From: JBKHXF01 sp046566145
GTDB taxonomy: Bacteria; Actinomycetota; Nitriliruptoria; Nitriliruptorales; Nitriliruptoraceae
DNA length: 64,000 nt
Reading direction: 5' to 3'
NCBI GenBank assembly: GCA_046566145.1
Contig: JBKHXF010000018.1
Span: 62,001 to 126,000, forward strand
In this document: positions 8,143 through 15,187 of the stretch, piece after piece
How the letters are laid out: every line of letters begins with the position of its first letter
Numbering within the stretch: position 1 is the first letter of the stretch
The notes under the pieces: model-generated
Seen by the model: only the letters and a program-made list of their open reading frames with translations
What the model was told of the DNA's origin: nothing
The model's database searches: none
Program-made: the position numbers and the translations under genes

Positions 8143-8979
8143 TCAGGCCTCGAAGTACTCGGCGTAGATCTCGTCGTAGGTCCCCGCCTCGCGCAGACCG
8201 GCCAGCGACGCGTTGATGGCGTCACGGAGCTCGGTGTTGCCCTCGGCGACCGCGAAGCCGTACTGCTCGCCGGTCGGGAAGGTCGCGACCACCGCCGTGG
8301 TGTCGTCCTGCTGCGCACGGTCGACGTTCACCGGCAGGTCCTGCAGGATCGCGTCGATGGTGCCGGCCTCGAGGGCGGCGAAGAGCTCGGCCGCGCCCGG
8401 GAACTCGGTGATCTCGCCGTCGAAGTTCTCCTCGGCGTAGACCTGACCGGTGGTGTCGGCCTGCACGCCCAGCGAGGTGACGCCGTCGAGGCCCTCGATG
8501 CCGGAGTCGGCCTTGACGAGGAGCGACTGGTCGGCATCGAAGTACGGGTCGGCGAAGTCGACGTTCTCCTCGCGCTCCTCGGTGATGGTCATCGCGGAGG
8601 CGGCGACGTCGCAGGCGTTGGCGGCGAGCGCCGTGCCGGACTGGATGGCGTCGAAGCCGGTGACCGAGACGACCAGCTCGAGGCCGAGGTCGTCGGCGAT
8701 CGCCTGCATCAGGTCGATGTCGAAGCCGGAGTAGCCGCTCGGCGCCGACTCGTCCTCGACCTCGAAGGGGGCGTAGGGGATGTCGGAGCAGACGGTGAGC
8801 TGACCGTCGTTCACGGTGGTGACCGCGGGAGCGTCGGTCTCCTCGACGCCGGAGGCGGAGCCGGAACCGGAGCCGGTGTCACCCTCGGAGGTGACACCGG
8901 AGTCGCCGCCGCACGCGGTGGCGAGCAGCGCGATGGCGGAGAACGCGCCAGCGGCGCGCAGGGTGGTGGACAGACGCAT
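8143..8979 (-). CDS. Amino-acid ABC transporter substrate-binding lipoprotein
   Basis: A 278-residue exported lipoprotein that captures amino acids for the permease. The signal peptide ends in 'LLATACGG' with the lipid-attached Cys at about 23, followed by a Gly/Ser/Glu-rich linker. The mature part has the family-3 solute-binding pattern: 'LTVCSDIPYAPFEV', 'GFDIDLMQAIADDLGLELV', 'AASAMTITEEREENVDFADPYF' and 'GVQADTTGQVYAEEN'. The ATG has a GAAGGGA-type ribosome site upstream. As first gene of the importer it is likely the best expressed. The exact amino acid cannot be inferred. Confidence 0.93.
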   Translation of the reverse strand: MRLSTTLRAAGAFSAIALLATACGGDSGVTSEGDTGSGSGSASGVEETDAPAVTTVNDGQLTVCSDIPYAPFEVEDESAPSGYSGFDIDLMQAIADDLGLELVVSVTGFDAIQSGTALAANACDVAASAMTITEEREENVDFADPYFDADQSLLVKADSGIEGLDGVTSLGVQADTTGQVYAEENFDGEITEFPGAAELFAALEAGTIDAILQDLPVNVDRAQQDDTTAVVATFPTGEQYGFAVAEGNTELRDAINASLAGLREAGTYDEIYAEYFEA

Positions 8980-9057
8980 CAGGGAGGTCCCTTCGTCGGG
9001 GGGCGGCGTGCGTCGGCACGGGTGACGCCGTCCTCTCGACGACGTCCTCGGGCCCCG

Positions 9058-9063
9058 AGCCTA
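9058..9063 (-). promoter_or_regulatory. Possible -10 element (TAGGCT) for the importer genes
   Basis: TAGGCT, 79 bases upstream of the binding-protein ATG, directed leftward. A -35 is not evident. Confidence 0.35.
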
Positions 9064-9142
9064 GGTGGGTCCCGACGGGGCGGCTACTACTGCGGTAGGA
9101 GCCGCGCGCGCTCCGCGCTCGAACGCCGGGCGAGCAGGAACG

Positions 9143-9757
9143 TCAGCCGCGCTCGTCGATGACCTGCTCCGCGACCTGCTTCATGGTGATGCGCTGCGCC
9201 ATCGCCTGCTTCTGGATGGTCCGGAAGGCCTCGGCCTCCGTCATGCCCTCCTGCTCCTGCAGCAGGCCCTTGGCCTGCTCGACGACCTTGCGCGCCTCGA
9301 GGCGGCCCTGCAGGTCGTCGACCTCCTGCTCGAGCCCGCTCATCTCGCGGAACCGGCCCGCGGCGATCTCGACGGCCGGCAGCAGGTCGTGCTTCTGGAA
9401 CGGCTTGACGAGGTAGGCCATCGCACCGGCGCGGCGGGCCTTCTCCACGAGGTCACGCTGGCTGAACGCGGTCAGGATCAGGATCGCGGCGAGGCGGTCC
9501 TTGGCGATCTCCTCGGCGGCCTGGATCCCGTCCATGACGGGCATCTTCACGTCGAGGATGACGAGGTCGGGGTTGAGCTCGCGGGTCAGGCGCACGGCGG
9601 AGGCGCCGTCGGCGACCTCGGCGACGACCTCGAAGCCCTCCTCGACCAGCATCTCCTTCAGGTCGAGCCGGATCAGCGCCTCGTCCTCGGCGATCAGGAC
9701 GCGCGTCGGACGGGCCGCCTCGCCGGCCGGAGCCGCGGTGTCGGTCGTCTCGCTCAC
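9143..9757 (-). CDS. pdtaR: ANTAR-domain response regulator (PdtaR/AmiR-NasR family)
   Basis: A 204-residue RNA-binding response regulator. The receiver domain (about 17-140) has 'LIAEDEALIRLDL', the phospho-acceptor Asp in 'PDLVILDVKMPVMDG', the Thr in 'LILTAFSQ' and the Lys in 'YLVKPF'. The C-terminal ANTAR domain reads 'LEARKVVEQAKGLLQEQEGMTEAEAF...'. In mycobacteria, PdtaR is phosphorylated by PdtaS and acts by binding terminator or antiterminator RNA. No PdtaS is in this window. The GTG at 9757 has GGAGGAGG upstream and overlaps the stop of the preceding coiled-coil gene by GTGA, so the two are translationally coupled. Confidence 0.92.
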   Translation of the reverse strand: MSETTDTAAPAGEAARPTRVLIAEDEALIRLDLKEMLVEEGFEVVAEVADGASAVRLTRELNPDLVILDVKMPVMDGIQAAEEIAKDRLAAILILTAFSQRDLVEKARRAGAMAYLVKPFQKHDLLPAVEIAAGRFREMSGLEQEVDDLQGRLEARKVVEQAKGLLQEQEGMTEAEAFRTIQKQAMAQRITMKQVAEQVIDERG

Positions 9758-10143
9758 GTGTCCTCCTCCAGCTCGATGAGCCGGTCCAGCAGCCGGTCCC
9801 GCTCGGTGGCGAGCTCGGCCAGGCCTGCGTGCGCCTCGTCCAGCAGTCGGGCGTGGCGGTCGTGGTCGTCGCGTGCGGAGCGCCAGTCGCGGTCCGCGAG
9901 GGGGGTCTGGGAGACCAGCTTGCGGGTCTCGGCGTCGTCGAGGACGTCGGCGAGGTGCTGCACCTGCTCGGCGAGCACCCGCTGCTCCGCCCGCAGCTTG
10001 TGCAGGCGCTCCTGCACGCGTGCGAGCTGCTCGCGGATCCTCGTGGCCTCGCGGGTGACCGTCGCCGGCCCTTCCAGGTGCGCGTCCGGGACGCGGTCGG
10101 TGGTCAGGTGGTGCTCCCCCGGCGGTCGTGCCGGGCAGCGCAC
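9754..10143 (-). CDS. Small coiled-coil protein coupled to the ANTAR regulator
   Basis: I do not recognise a named family. The frame ends in a TGA that overlaps the regulator's GTG. From about residue 42 to the end it is one long charged coiled coil ('QLARVQERLHKLRAEQRVLAEQ', 'ATERDRLLDRLIELEEDT'). The start is uncertain: the GTG at 10143 gives 130 residues but has no ribosome site, while a GTG at 10017 gives 87 residues confined to the coiled coil. The tight coupling suggests a role with the regulator, perhaps as a partner or oligomer scaffold; that is inference only. A tRNA gene lies just upstream on the same strand. Confidence 0.5.
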   Translation of the reverse strand: MRCPARPPGEHHLTTDRVPDAHLEGPATVTREATRIREQLARVQERLHKLRAEQRVLAEQVQHLADVLDDAETRKLVSQTPLADRDWRSARDDHDRHARLLDEAHAGLAELATERDRLLDRLIELEEDT

Positions 10144-10219
10144 GGTACTCGTGGCGGGTCGGGCGCACCAACACACCCCCGGACGTGGGGACCTGCCACC
10201 GACACCGCGGTCGACGTCG

Positions 10220-10303
10220 TGCCCCGGGTGGGGCTCGAACCCACACGGCCTCGCGGCCACGGGATTTTGAGTCCCGCGTGTCTGCCAGTTCCACCACCGG
10301 GGC
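10220..10303 (-). tRNA. tRNA-Leu, anticodon CAA
   Basis: An 84-base class II tRNA. The acceptor arms GCCCCGG and CCGGGGC pair fully, with discriminator A. The anticodon loop is CTCAAAA on a CGGGA/TCCCG stem, giving anticodon CAA for codon UUG. A long variable arm (GGCC-gcga-GGCC) and the GTTCGAG T-loop are present. CCA is not encoded; the next bases are ACG. It sits between the coiled-coil gene and the divergent secreted-protein gene. Confidence 0.95.
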
Positions 10304-10477
10304 AGGGCCGCCGGAGCGTAGCCAGCCGTTCGTGTCGGATCGTCGTACGGCGCGCCGTGCCTGCTGGACGGGGAGGTCGACCGGCGGCCTCGGGCGGTCG
10401 TCGCGCGACCCAGCAGGAGTCGGGCGGACGGACGTCGAAGACCCGAGCGACCGACCCGGACCCTGGAGGGGAACACC

Positions 10478-11278
10478 GTGCGTCTCCGTACGCTCGCAAC
10501 CACGCTGCTGCTCGTCCCCGCCGCTGCCCTGTCCACCGCCGCCCACGTGCCCGACGGGTGCGCCAGCGACGACCGGGGCACCGTCGACACGAGCGACGAC
10601 ATCTTCTTCTGCCCCACCACCGCCTACCTGGGCGGCTGCGCGGAGGCCGAGGCGGGCAAGGTCTACGACCCCGTGACCCGCGGGTCGGTGCCGCTCACGC
10701 TGGAGAAGCCGACGGCCTCCTTCACCACCGGCGCCGGCTGCGGCACCCCGGAGGTCCCCCTCTTCGGTGGCGTGGTCCAGGAGACCCCCTACGACTTCAA
10801 CGTCGCCGGGTTCGTCGACGAGGAGATCAACCCGCGGTCGATGACGGTGACCCTGCACGACATCTACGCCGGACGGTCACGCCAGAGCAGCGCGGCGATG
10901 AACCTCAGCGTCCGCATCACCGTCGACGGGGTCAGCCCGACCGGGACCGAGACCCTGACCAACGTCAGTGGCGACCCGTTCGAGAGCCCCAAGGCGGTGA
11001 CCATCCCGGTCGTGCCGACCAAGTCGGCGACCGGTGTGTCCGAGTCGCTCACCTTCACGATCGCGGGCCTCGACGAGGTGGTGCCCGAGGGCTTCTTCGC
11101 CGCCGGCAGGGGCGCCGGCCGCCAGATCATCCTGACGATCGGCCTCAACGGTCTCGGCGAGGTGCACACCCTCGTCTGGGGCGCGTCGGAGATCGACTCG
11201 AACATCTCCTTCAACGTGCCGGAGAAGGGCCCCGTCTACGACGCGGCGACCAACTCGGTGCGCAGCCCCAGGGGCTGA
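10478..11278 (+). CDS. Secreted protein of unknown function
   Basis: A 266-residue protein with a Sec signal peptide ('TLATTLLLVPAAALSTAA', probable cleavage after A22) and no further membrane segment. The mature part is rich in Gly, Thr and Val and in predicted strands, with at least four Cys in the first 75 residues ('DGCASDD', 'FFCPTT', 'GGCAEAE', 'AGCGTPE') that could form disulfides. I do not recognise the family. The GTG start has a GGAGGGG site. It is followed by a strong bidirectional hairpin shared with the convergent trpA. Confidence 0.65.
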   Translation: MRLRTLATTLLLVPAAALSTAAHVPDGCASDDRGTVDTSDDIFFCPTTAYLGGCAEAEAGKVYDPVTRGSVPLTLEKPTASFTTGAGCGTPEVPLFGGVVQETPYDFNVAGFVDEEINPRSMTVTLHDIYAGRSRQSSAAMNLSVRITVDGVSPTGTETLTNVSGDPFESPKAVTIPVVPTKSATGVSESLTFTIAGLDEVVPEGFFAAGRGAGRQIILTIGLNGLGEVHTLVWGASEIDSNISFNVPEKGPVYDAATNSVRSPRG

Positions 11279-11290
11279 CGGTCCGGGACC

Positions 11291-11330
11291 CACGACGGAG
11301 GGGAGGCCTGCGGGCCGCCCCTCCGTCGTG
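11291..11330. terminator. Bidirectional terminator hairpin between secreted-protein gene and trpA
   Basis: Perfect 13-bp arms at 11291-11303 and 11318-11330 (CACGACGGAGGGG and its complement) around a 14-base loop. It lies between two convergent genes, 12 bases after one stop and 17 bases from the other. Confidence 0.8.
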
Positions 11331-11347
11331 TCCGCCCCTGCGCCGGA

Positions 11348-12196
11348 TCAGCCCGCGGCTCGCTCCACCCCGGCGCGCAGCTCGCGCACCAGCGTGGCGA
11401 CCCGGTCGGGGGCGTCGGCGGGGTCGCCGGCACCGGCGGCCTGCACCACCGACGAGCCGACGATGACCCCGTCCGCGTAGGAGGCGACCTCGGCCGCGTG
11501 CGTCCCGGTCTTGACCCCGATGCCGACCGCGATCGGCGTGGAGGTGCGCTCCCGGATGCGGGCGACGAGCTCGCGGGAGGAGTCCTGGCTGACGTCCTTG
11601 ACGCCCGTGACCCCGAGCAGCCCGACCGCGTAGACCCAGCCGGTCGAGGCGGCGGCGATGGCGTCGAGGCGGGCGTCGGCCGACACGCTGGAGGCGAGGA
11701 ACACCGTGGCGAGGTCGCGGGGCCGGGCGGCGTCGAGCCACGGGCCGGCCTCCCCGGCCGGCAGGTCCGGCAGGATGGCGCCCGACAGCCCGGCGGCGCG
11801 GGCCTGCTCGGCGAAGCGGTCGTACCCCCGCGTGTCCGGGATCGTCACGTAGGTCATCAGCAGGGCGGGCGCGTCGACGTTCGCGGTGAGCTCCGCACAC
11901 ATGGCCAGGTCGTCGTCGACCCGGTAGCCGAGGTCGAGGGCCTGCTGGCTGGCGGCCTGGATGGTGGGCCCGTCCATGATCGGGTCGGAGAACGGGAACC
12001 CGACCTCGAGCACGTCGGCGCCGGCCTCGGCGGCCGCCTCGAGGCAGGCGCGCGAGGTCGGCATGTCGGGGAACCCGGCGGGGAGGTAGACGACGAGCGC
12101 GGCGCGGCCCTCGTCCCGTGCGGTAGCGAACGCGGCGTCGACGGCGGCGACGCCGGCGCTGGAGCCCTCGACGGGCCCCCGGGTGGTCTCGGTCAC
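11348..12196 (-). CDS. trpA: Tryptophan synthase alpha subunit
   Basis: A 282-residue TIM-barrel enzyme that cleaves indole-3-glycerol phosphate to indole and glyceraldehyde-3-phosphate, passing indole to TrpB. The catalytic Glu lies in 'LEVGFPFSDP' and the catalytic Asp in 'SDPIMDGPTIQ'. Phosphate-binding loops 'GLLGVTGVKD' and 'AVGIGVKTG' are present. The GTG start has GAGGAGG 6 bases upstream and sits one base after the trpB stop, so both subunits are probably made together. Last gene of the trpC-trpB-trpA block. Confidence 0.96.
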   Translation of the reverse strand: MTETTRGPVEGSSAGVAAVDAAFATARDEGRAALVVYLPAGFPDMPTSRACLEAAAEAGADVLEVGFPFSDPIMDGPTIQAASQQALDLGYRVDDDLAMCAELTANVDAPALLMTYVTIPDTRGYDRFAEQARAAGLSGAILPDLPAGEAGPWLDAARPRDLATVFLASSVSADARLDAIAAASTGWVYAVGLLGVTGVKDVSQDSSRELVARIRERTSTPIAVGIGVKTGTHAAEVASYADGVIVGSSVVQAAGAGDPADAPDRVATLVRELRAGVERAAG

Positions 12197-12197
12197 G

Positions 12198-13412
12198 TCA
12201 GGCCTCCTCGAGCCCGTCGGGGAGGCCGACCTCCCAGTCGGCCACGCGGACGACTTCGTCCACGTCCTTGTCGCCGCGCCCCGACATCGTCAGCACGACG
12301 TGGTCGTCGGGGGCGAACTCCTCGCGGGCGTGGTCCAGCAGCCAGCCGGCGGCGTGCGCGGGTTCCAGCGCCGGGATGATGCCTTCGAGCTCCGACACCC
12401 GACGGAAGCCTCGCAGCGCCTGGGTGTCCGTGGCGTTGACGTACTCGGCGCGCTTCGTGTCGGCGAGGTGGGCGTGCTCCGGGCCGATGCCGGGGTAGTC
12501 GAGTCCGGCGGAGACCGAGTGGGCGCCCTGCACCTGCCCGTCGTCGTCGACGAGCACGATCGAGCGAGAGCCGTGCAGGACGGCCTCGCGGCCCTTGGCG
12601 ATGGTCGCGGCGGTGCGGTCGGTCCCGACCCCGTCCCCGCCCGCCTCGACGCCGATGAGCCGGACGTCGGCGTGGGGGATGTAGTGCGCGAACGACCCGA
12701 TCGCGTTCGAGCCGCCCCCGACGCACGCGACGACCGCCGTCGGCCGGCCACCCTGCTGCCGCTCGAACTGCGCCAGCGACTCCTCGCTGATGACGGCCTG
12801 CAGCTCCCGCACCAGCGTCGGGAACGGGTGGGGGCCCATCGCGGAGCCGATGAGGTAGTGGGTCGACTCGACGTTGGTGACCCAGTCGCGCATCGCCTCG
12901 TTGATGGCGTCCTTCAGGGTCTGCGTGCCGGAGCGGACCGGCACGACCGTCGCGCCGAGCAGCTGCATCCGGATGACGTTGAGCCGCTGGCGCCGGCAGT
13001 CCTCCGCGCCCATGTAGACGGTGCACTCGAGGCCGAACAGGGCCGCCGCGGTCGCCGTGGCGACGCCGTGCTGGCCTGCGCCGGTCTCGGCGATGACCCG
13101 CGGCTTGCCCATCCGCCTCGTCAGCAGTGCCTGCCCGACGACGTTGTTGAGCTTGTGGCTGCCGGTGTGGGCGAGGTCCTCGCGCTTGAACCAGACGTTG
13201 GTGCCGGCCTCCTCGGAGAAGCGGGTCGCGTGGTACAGCGGGGTGGGCCGGCCGCCGTAGTGGCGGCGCAGCGTGTCGAGCTCCTCACGGAAGGCCGGGT
13301 CGTCCTGCGCCTGCTGCCACGCGGCCTCGAGCTCGCTGAGGGCCCCCGAGAGCGACTCGGGGACGAACTGGCCGCCGAAGCGGCCGAAGTAGCCGGGACG
13401 GTGCTCGGTCAC
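12198..13412 (-). CDS. trpB: Tryptophan synthase beta subunit
   Basis: A 404-residue PLP enzyme that joins indole and serine to give tryptophan. It begins 'RPGYFGRFGGQFVPE', the usual TrpB1 opening. The PLP lysine is in 'REDLAHTGSHKLNN', the phosphate loop is 'CVGGGSNAIG', and 'ETGAGQHGVATATA' is the substrate carboxylate loop. The GTG at 13412 fits the family start; the ribosome site is weak (AAAGG). It lies 47 bases after trpC, so a shared transcript is likely. Confidence 0.97.
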   Translation of the reverse strand: MTEHRPGYFGRFGGQFVPESLSGALSELEAAWQQAQDDPAFREELDTLRRHYGGRPTPLYHATRFSEEAGTNVWFKREDLAHTGSHKLNNVVGQALLTRRMGKPRVIAETGAGQHGVATATAAALFGLECTVYMGAEDCRRQRLNVIRMQLLGATVVPVRSGTQTLKDAINEAMRDWVTNVESTHYLIGSAMGPHPFPTLVRELQAVISEESLAQFERQQGGRPTAVVACVGGGSNAIGSFAHYIPHADVRLIGVEAGGDGVGTDRTAATIAKGREAVLHGSRSIVLVDDDGQVQGAHSVSAGLDYPGIGPEHAHLADTKRAEYVNATDTQALRGFRRVSELEGIIPALEPAHAAGWLLDHAREEFAPDDHVVLTMSGRGDKDVDEVVRVADWEVGLPDGLEEA

Positions 13413-13459
13413 GGTGTGCCTTTGCGGGGTACGAGCCGGAGGGGTGCGGCGGGCGTCGA

Positions 13460-14266
13460 TCAGGCCGAGGGGGCCTCGGCGGCCGCGCCGGCGGCGACGA
13501 GCGCCGCGACGGCGGCGCGCGGGTCGGGGTGGGTCACGAGCGACTCGCCGACGAGCACGGCGTCGGCGCCCTGCGCGTGGGCGGTTCGGACGTCCTCGGG
13601 TCCGCGGATCCCGGACTCGGCGACGGCGATGCCGTCGATGTCGGGGCGGAGCCGCGCGAACGCGTCCCGGTCGATGGTGAAGGTGCGCAGGTCCCGGGCG
13701 TTGACGCCCACGATCTCCGCGCCGGCGGCGGTCGCACGCGCCAGCTCGGCGGCGTCGTGCACCTCGACGAGGCAGTCGAGACCGAGCGCGTGGGCCTCGG
13801 CGTGGAGGCCCGCCAGGGTGGCGTCGTCGAGCGCCGCCACGATCAGCAGGACGGCCGACGCGCCGGCGGCGGCGGCCTCCCACACCTGCCACGCGTCGAC
13901 GAGGAAGTCCTTGCGCAGCGCCGGCACGCCGGTGGACGCGACGCCGGCGAGGTCCTCGAGGGTCCCCTTGAACCGCTCCGGCTCGGTGAGGACCGACACG
14001 GCCGCGGCGCCCCCATCGCGGTAGGCGGTGCCCTGCGCGACGGCGTCGAGGTGTGGCGCGAGGTCGCCCTTGGACGGCGACGCGCGCTTCACCTCAGCGA
14101 TGACCCCGACGCCGGGCCGGGCGAGGGCAGCACGGAACGCGTGCGGCGTCGCGGCCTCGCGGGTGGCCTCGGCGCGGGCCCGCAGGTCGGTCTCGGCGGT
14201 GGTCGCGCGGGCGGCGGCGACCCGCCGGCGGGCGCCGTCGAGGAGGTCGTCGAGGTAGGTCGGCAC
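13460..14266 (-). CDS. trpC: Indole-3-glycerol phosphate synthase
   Basis: A 268-residue TIM-barrel enzyme that closes the indole ring from CdRP. Family motifs: 'VIAEVKRASPSKG' with the catalytic Lys, 'ALRKDFLVDAWQVWEA', 'EIVGVNARDLRTF' and 'AVAESGI'. The GTG at 14266 gives the standard N terminus 'PTYLDDLLDGARRRVAAA'; the open frame upstream is non-homologous. No TrpF domain is fused. A TACGAT at 14310-14315 on the minus strand could be its -10. It is the first gene of the trpC-B-A block and is divergent from the cupredoxin gene. Confidence 0.96.
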   Translation of the reverse strand: MPTYLDDLLDGARRRVAAARATTAETDLRARAEATREAATPHAFRAALARPGVGVIAEVKRASPSKGDLAPHLDAVAQGTAYRDGGAAAVSVLTEPERFKGTLEDLAGVASTGVPALRKDFLVDAWQVWEAAAAGASAVLLIVAALDDATLAGLHAEAHALGLDCLVEVHDAAELARATAAGAEIVGVNARDLRTFTIDRDAFARLRPDIDGIAVAESGIRGPEDVRTAHAQGADAVLVGESLVTHPDPRAAVAALVAAGAAAEAPSA

Positions 14267-14463
14267 GGTCGCTCTTCGTGGGTCGGTGCGCGGTCGCGCG
14301 CGGGGCCGCATCGTACGGGGGGCCGGGGGCGGCAGGCACACCGCCGACGGCCGGGTCCGTCGGCGAGAACCCGGACACGCCCCCGTACCATCCCGAACCT
14401 CCGACGTCGGACCCCCGACCGGGACCCACCGGCGCCACTCCACCCCTGACGAGGTCGACCACG

Positions 14464-15141
14464 ATGTCCTCCCCCGTCCTGGCCACCCGCCCCGGCCGGC
14501 GCGTCGCCGCCGCGATCGGCACCGCCCTCGTGCTCACGCTCGCCGGCTGCGGCGGGACCGAGGAGGGCGACGAGCCCCGCACGACCACCGCCCCGGCGGA
14601 CGACGCTGCCACCTCGGGCGCACCGGACGACGCCGCGACCGCGACCGAGGGCGCTGCCGACCCCGGACCCGGCGGCGCACGGGTCGGGGACGAGGCGGAC
14701 GCCACCGTCGAGGTGACCCTCACGATGTCGGAGTTCGCCTTCGAGGCCGACACCCCGCTCGAGTTCCCCGTCGGCACCACCGTCCGCTTCACCGTGGTCA
14801 ACGGCGGCGAGGCGGCACACGAGGCCGTGGTGGGGCCCACGTCGGTGCAGCAGGGGCACGCCGGGGAGATGGGCGACATGGCCGGGATGGACCACGGCGA
14901 CGGGATGGACCACGGCGACGGCGGGATGGGCCACGACGACGGCGGGATGGGCCACGACGACGGGATGGGCCACGACGACGGGTCGGACCCGGGCGACGGC
15001 GTCCCCGCGGTGTCGGTGGACCCGGGTGGGACGGCCACGTTGGTCGTCACGTTCGACGAGGCCGGCCTCGTGCTGATCGGGTGCCACCTGCCGGGCCACT
15101 ACCAGGCGGGGATGGTCGCCGAGGTCCTCGTCACGGCCTGA
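14464..15141 (+). CDS. Cupredoxin-like lipoprotein with Met/His/Asp-rich insert
   Basis: A 225-residue exported lipoprotein (lipobox 'LTLAGCGG'). After an Ala/Thr/Asp linker comes a plastocyanin-like fold: 'TLTMSEFAFEADTPLEFPVGTTVRFTVVN', then 'GEAAHEAVV' with a ligand His, and finally 'GCHLPGHYQAGM', giving the Cys, His and Met of a type 1 copper site. Between them, about residues 139-179 form a loop of repeated G-M-D/G-H-D/G-D units, rich in Met, His and Asp, which should bind copper or other metals. The role is probably periplasmic copper binding or electron transfer. It interrupts the minus-strand trp array from the opposite strand. Confidence 0.8.
   Translation: MSSPVLATRPGRRVAAAIGTALVLTLAGCGGTEEGDEPRTTTAPADDAATSGAPDDAATATEGAADPGPGGARVGDEADATVEVTLTMSEFAFEADTPLEFPVGTTVRFTVVNGGEAAHEAVVGPTSVQQGHAGEMGDMAGMDHGDGMDHGDGGMGHDDGGMGHDDGMGHDDGSDPGDGVPAVSVDPGGTATLVVTFDEAGLVLIGCHLPGHYQAGMVAEVLVTA
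14880..14995 (+). repeat. Short tandem coding repeats (GMDHGDG / GMGHDDG)
   Basis: Degenerate 15-21 base units such as 'gggatggaccacggcgac' and 'gggatgggccacgacgac' recur at least five times inside the cupredoxin gene and encode the Met/His/Asp-rich loop. Units are nearly identical, so the copy number could vary by slippage. Confidence 0.8.
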
Positions 15142-15152
15142 CCCTACGGCAA

Positions 15153-15181
15153 CCGTCGGAGGCCGCCGGCGGGGCCGACGG
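15153..15181. terminator. Hairpin between cupredoxin gene and trpE
   Basis: Arms CCGTCGG (15153-15159) and CCGACGG (15175-15181) pair around a G/C-rich loop, between two convergent genes. The stem is only 7 bp, so it is a weak candidate. Confidence 0.4.
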
Positions 15182-15187
15182 ACCACC

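Noticed and set aside
14880..14995. Short repeats that could be an iteron-type origin
   Set aside because: They lie in frame inside the cupredoxin gene and encode the Met/His/Asp loop; no replication genes are near.
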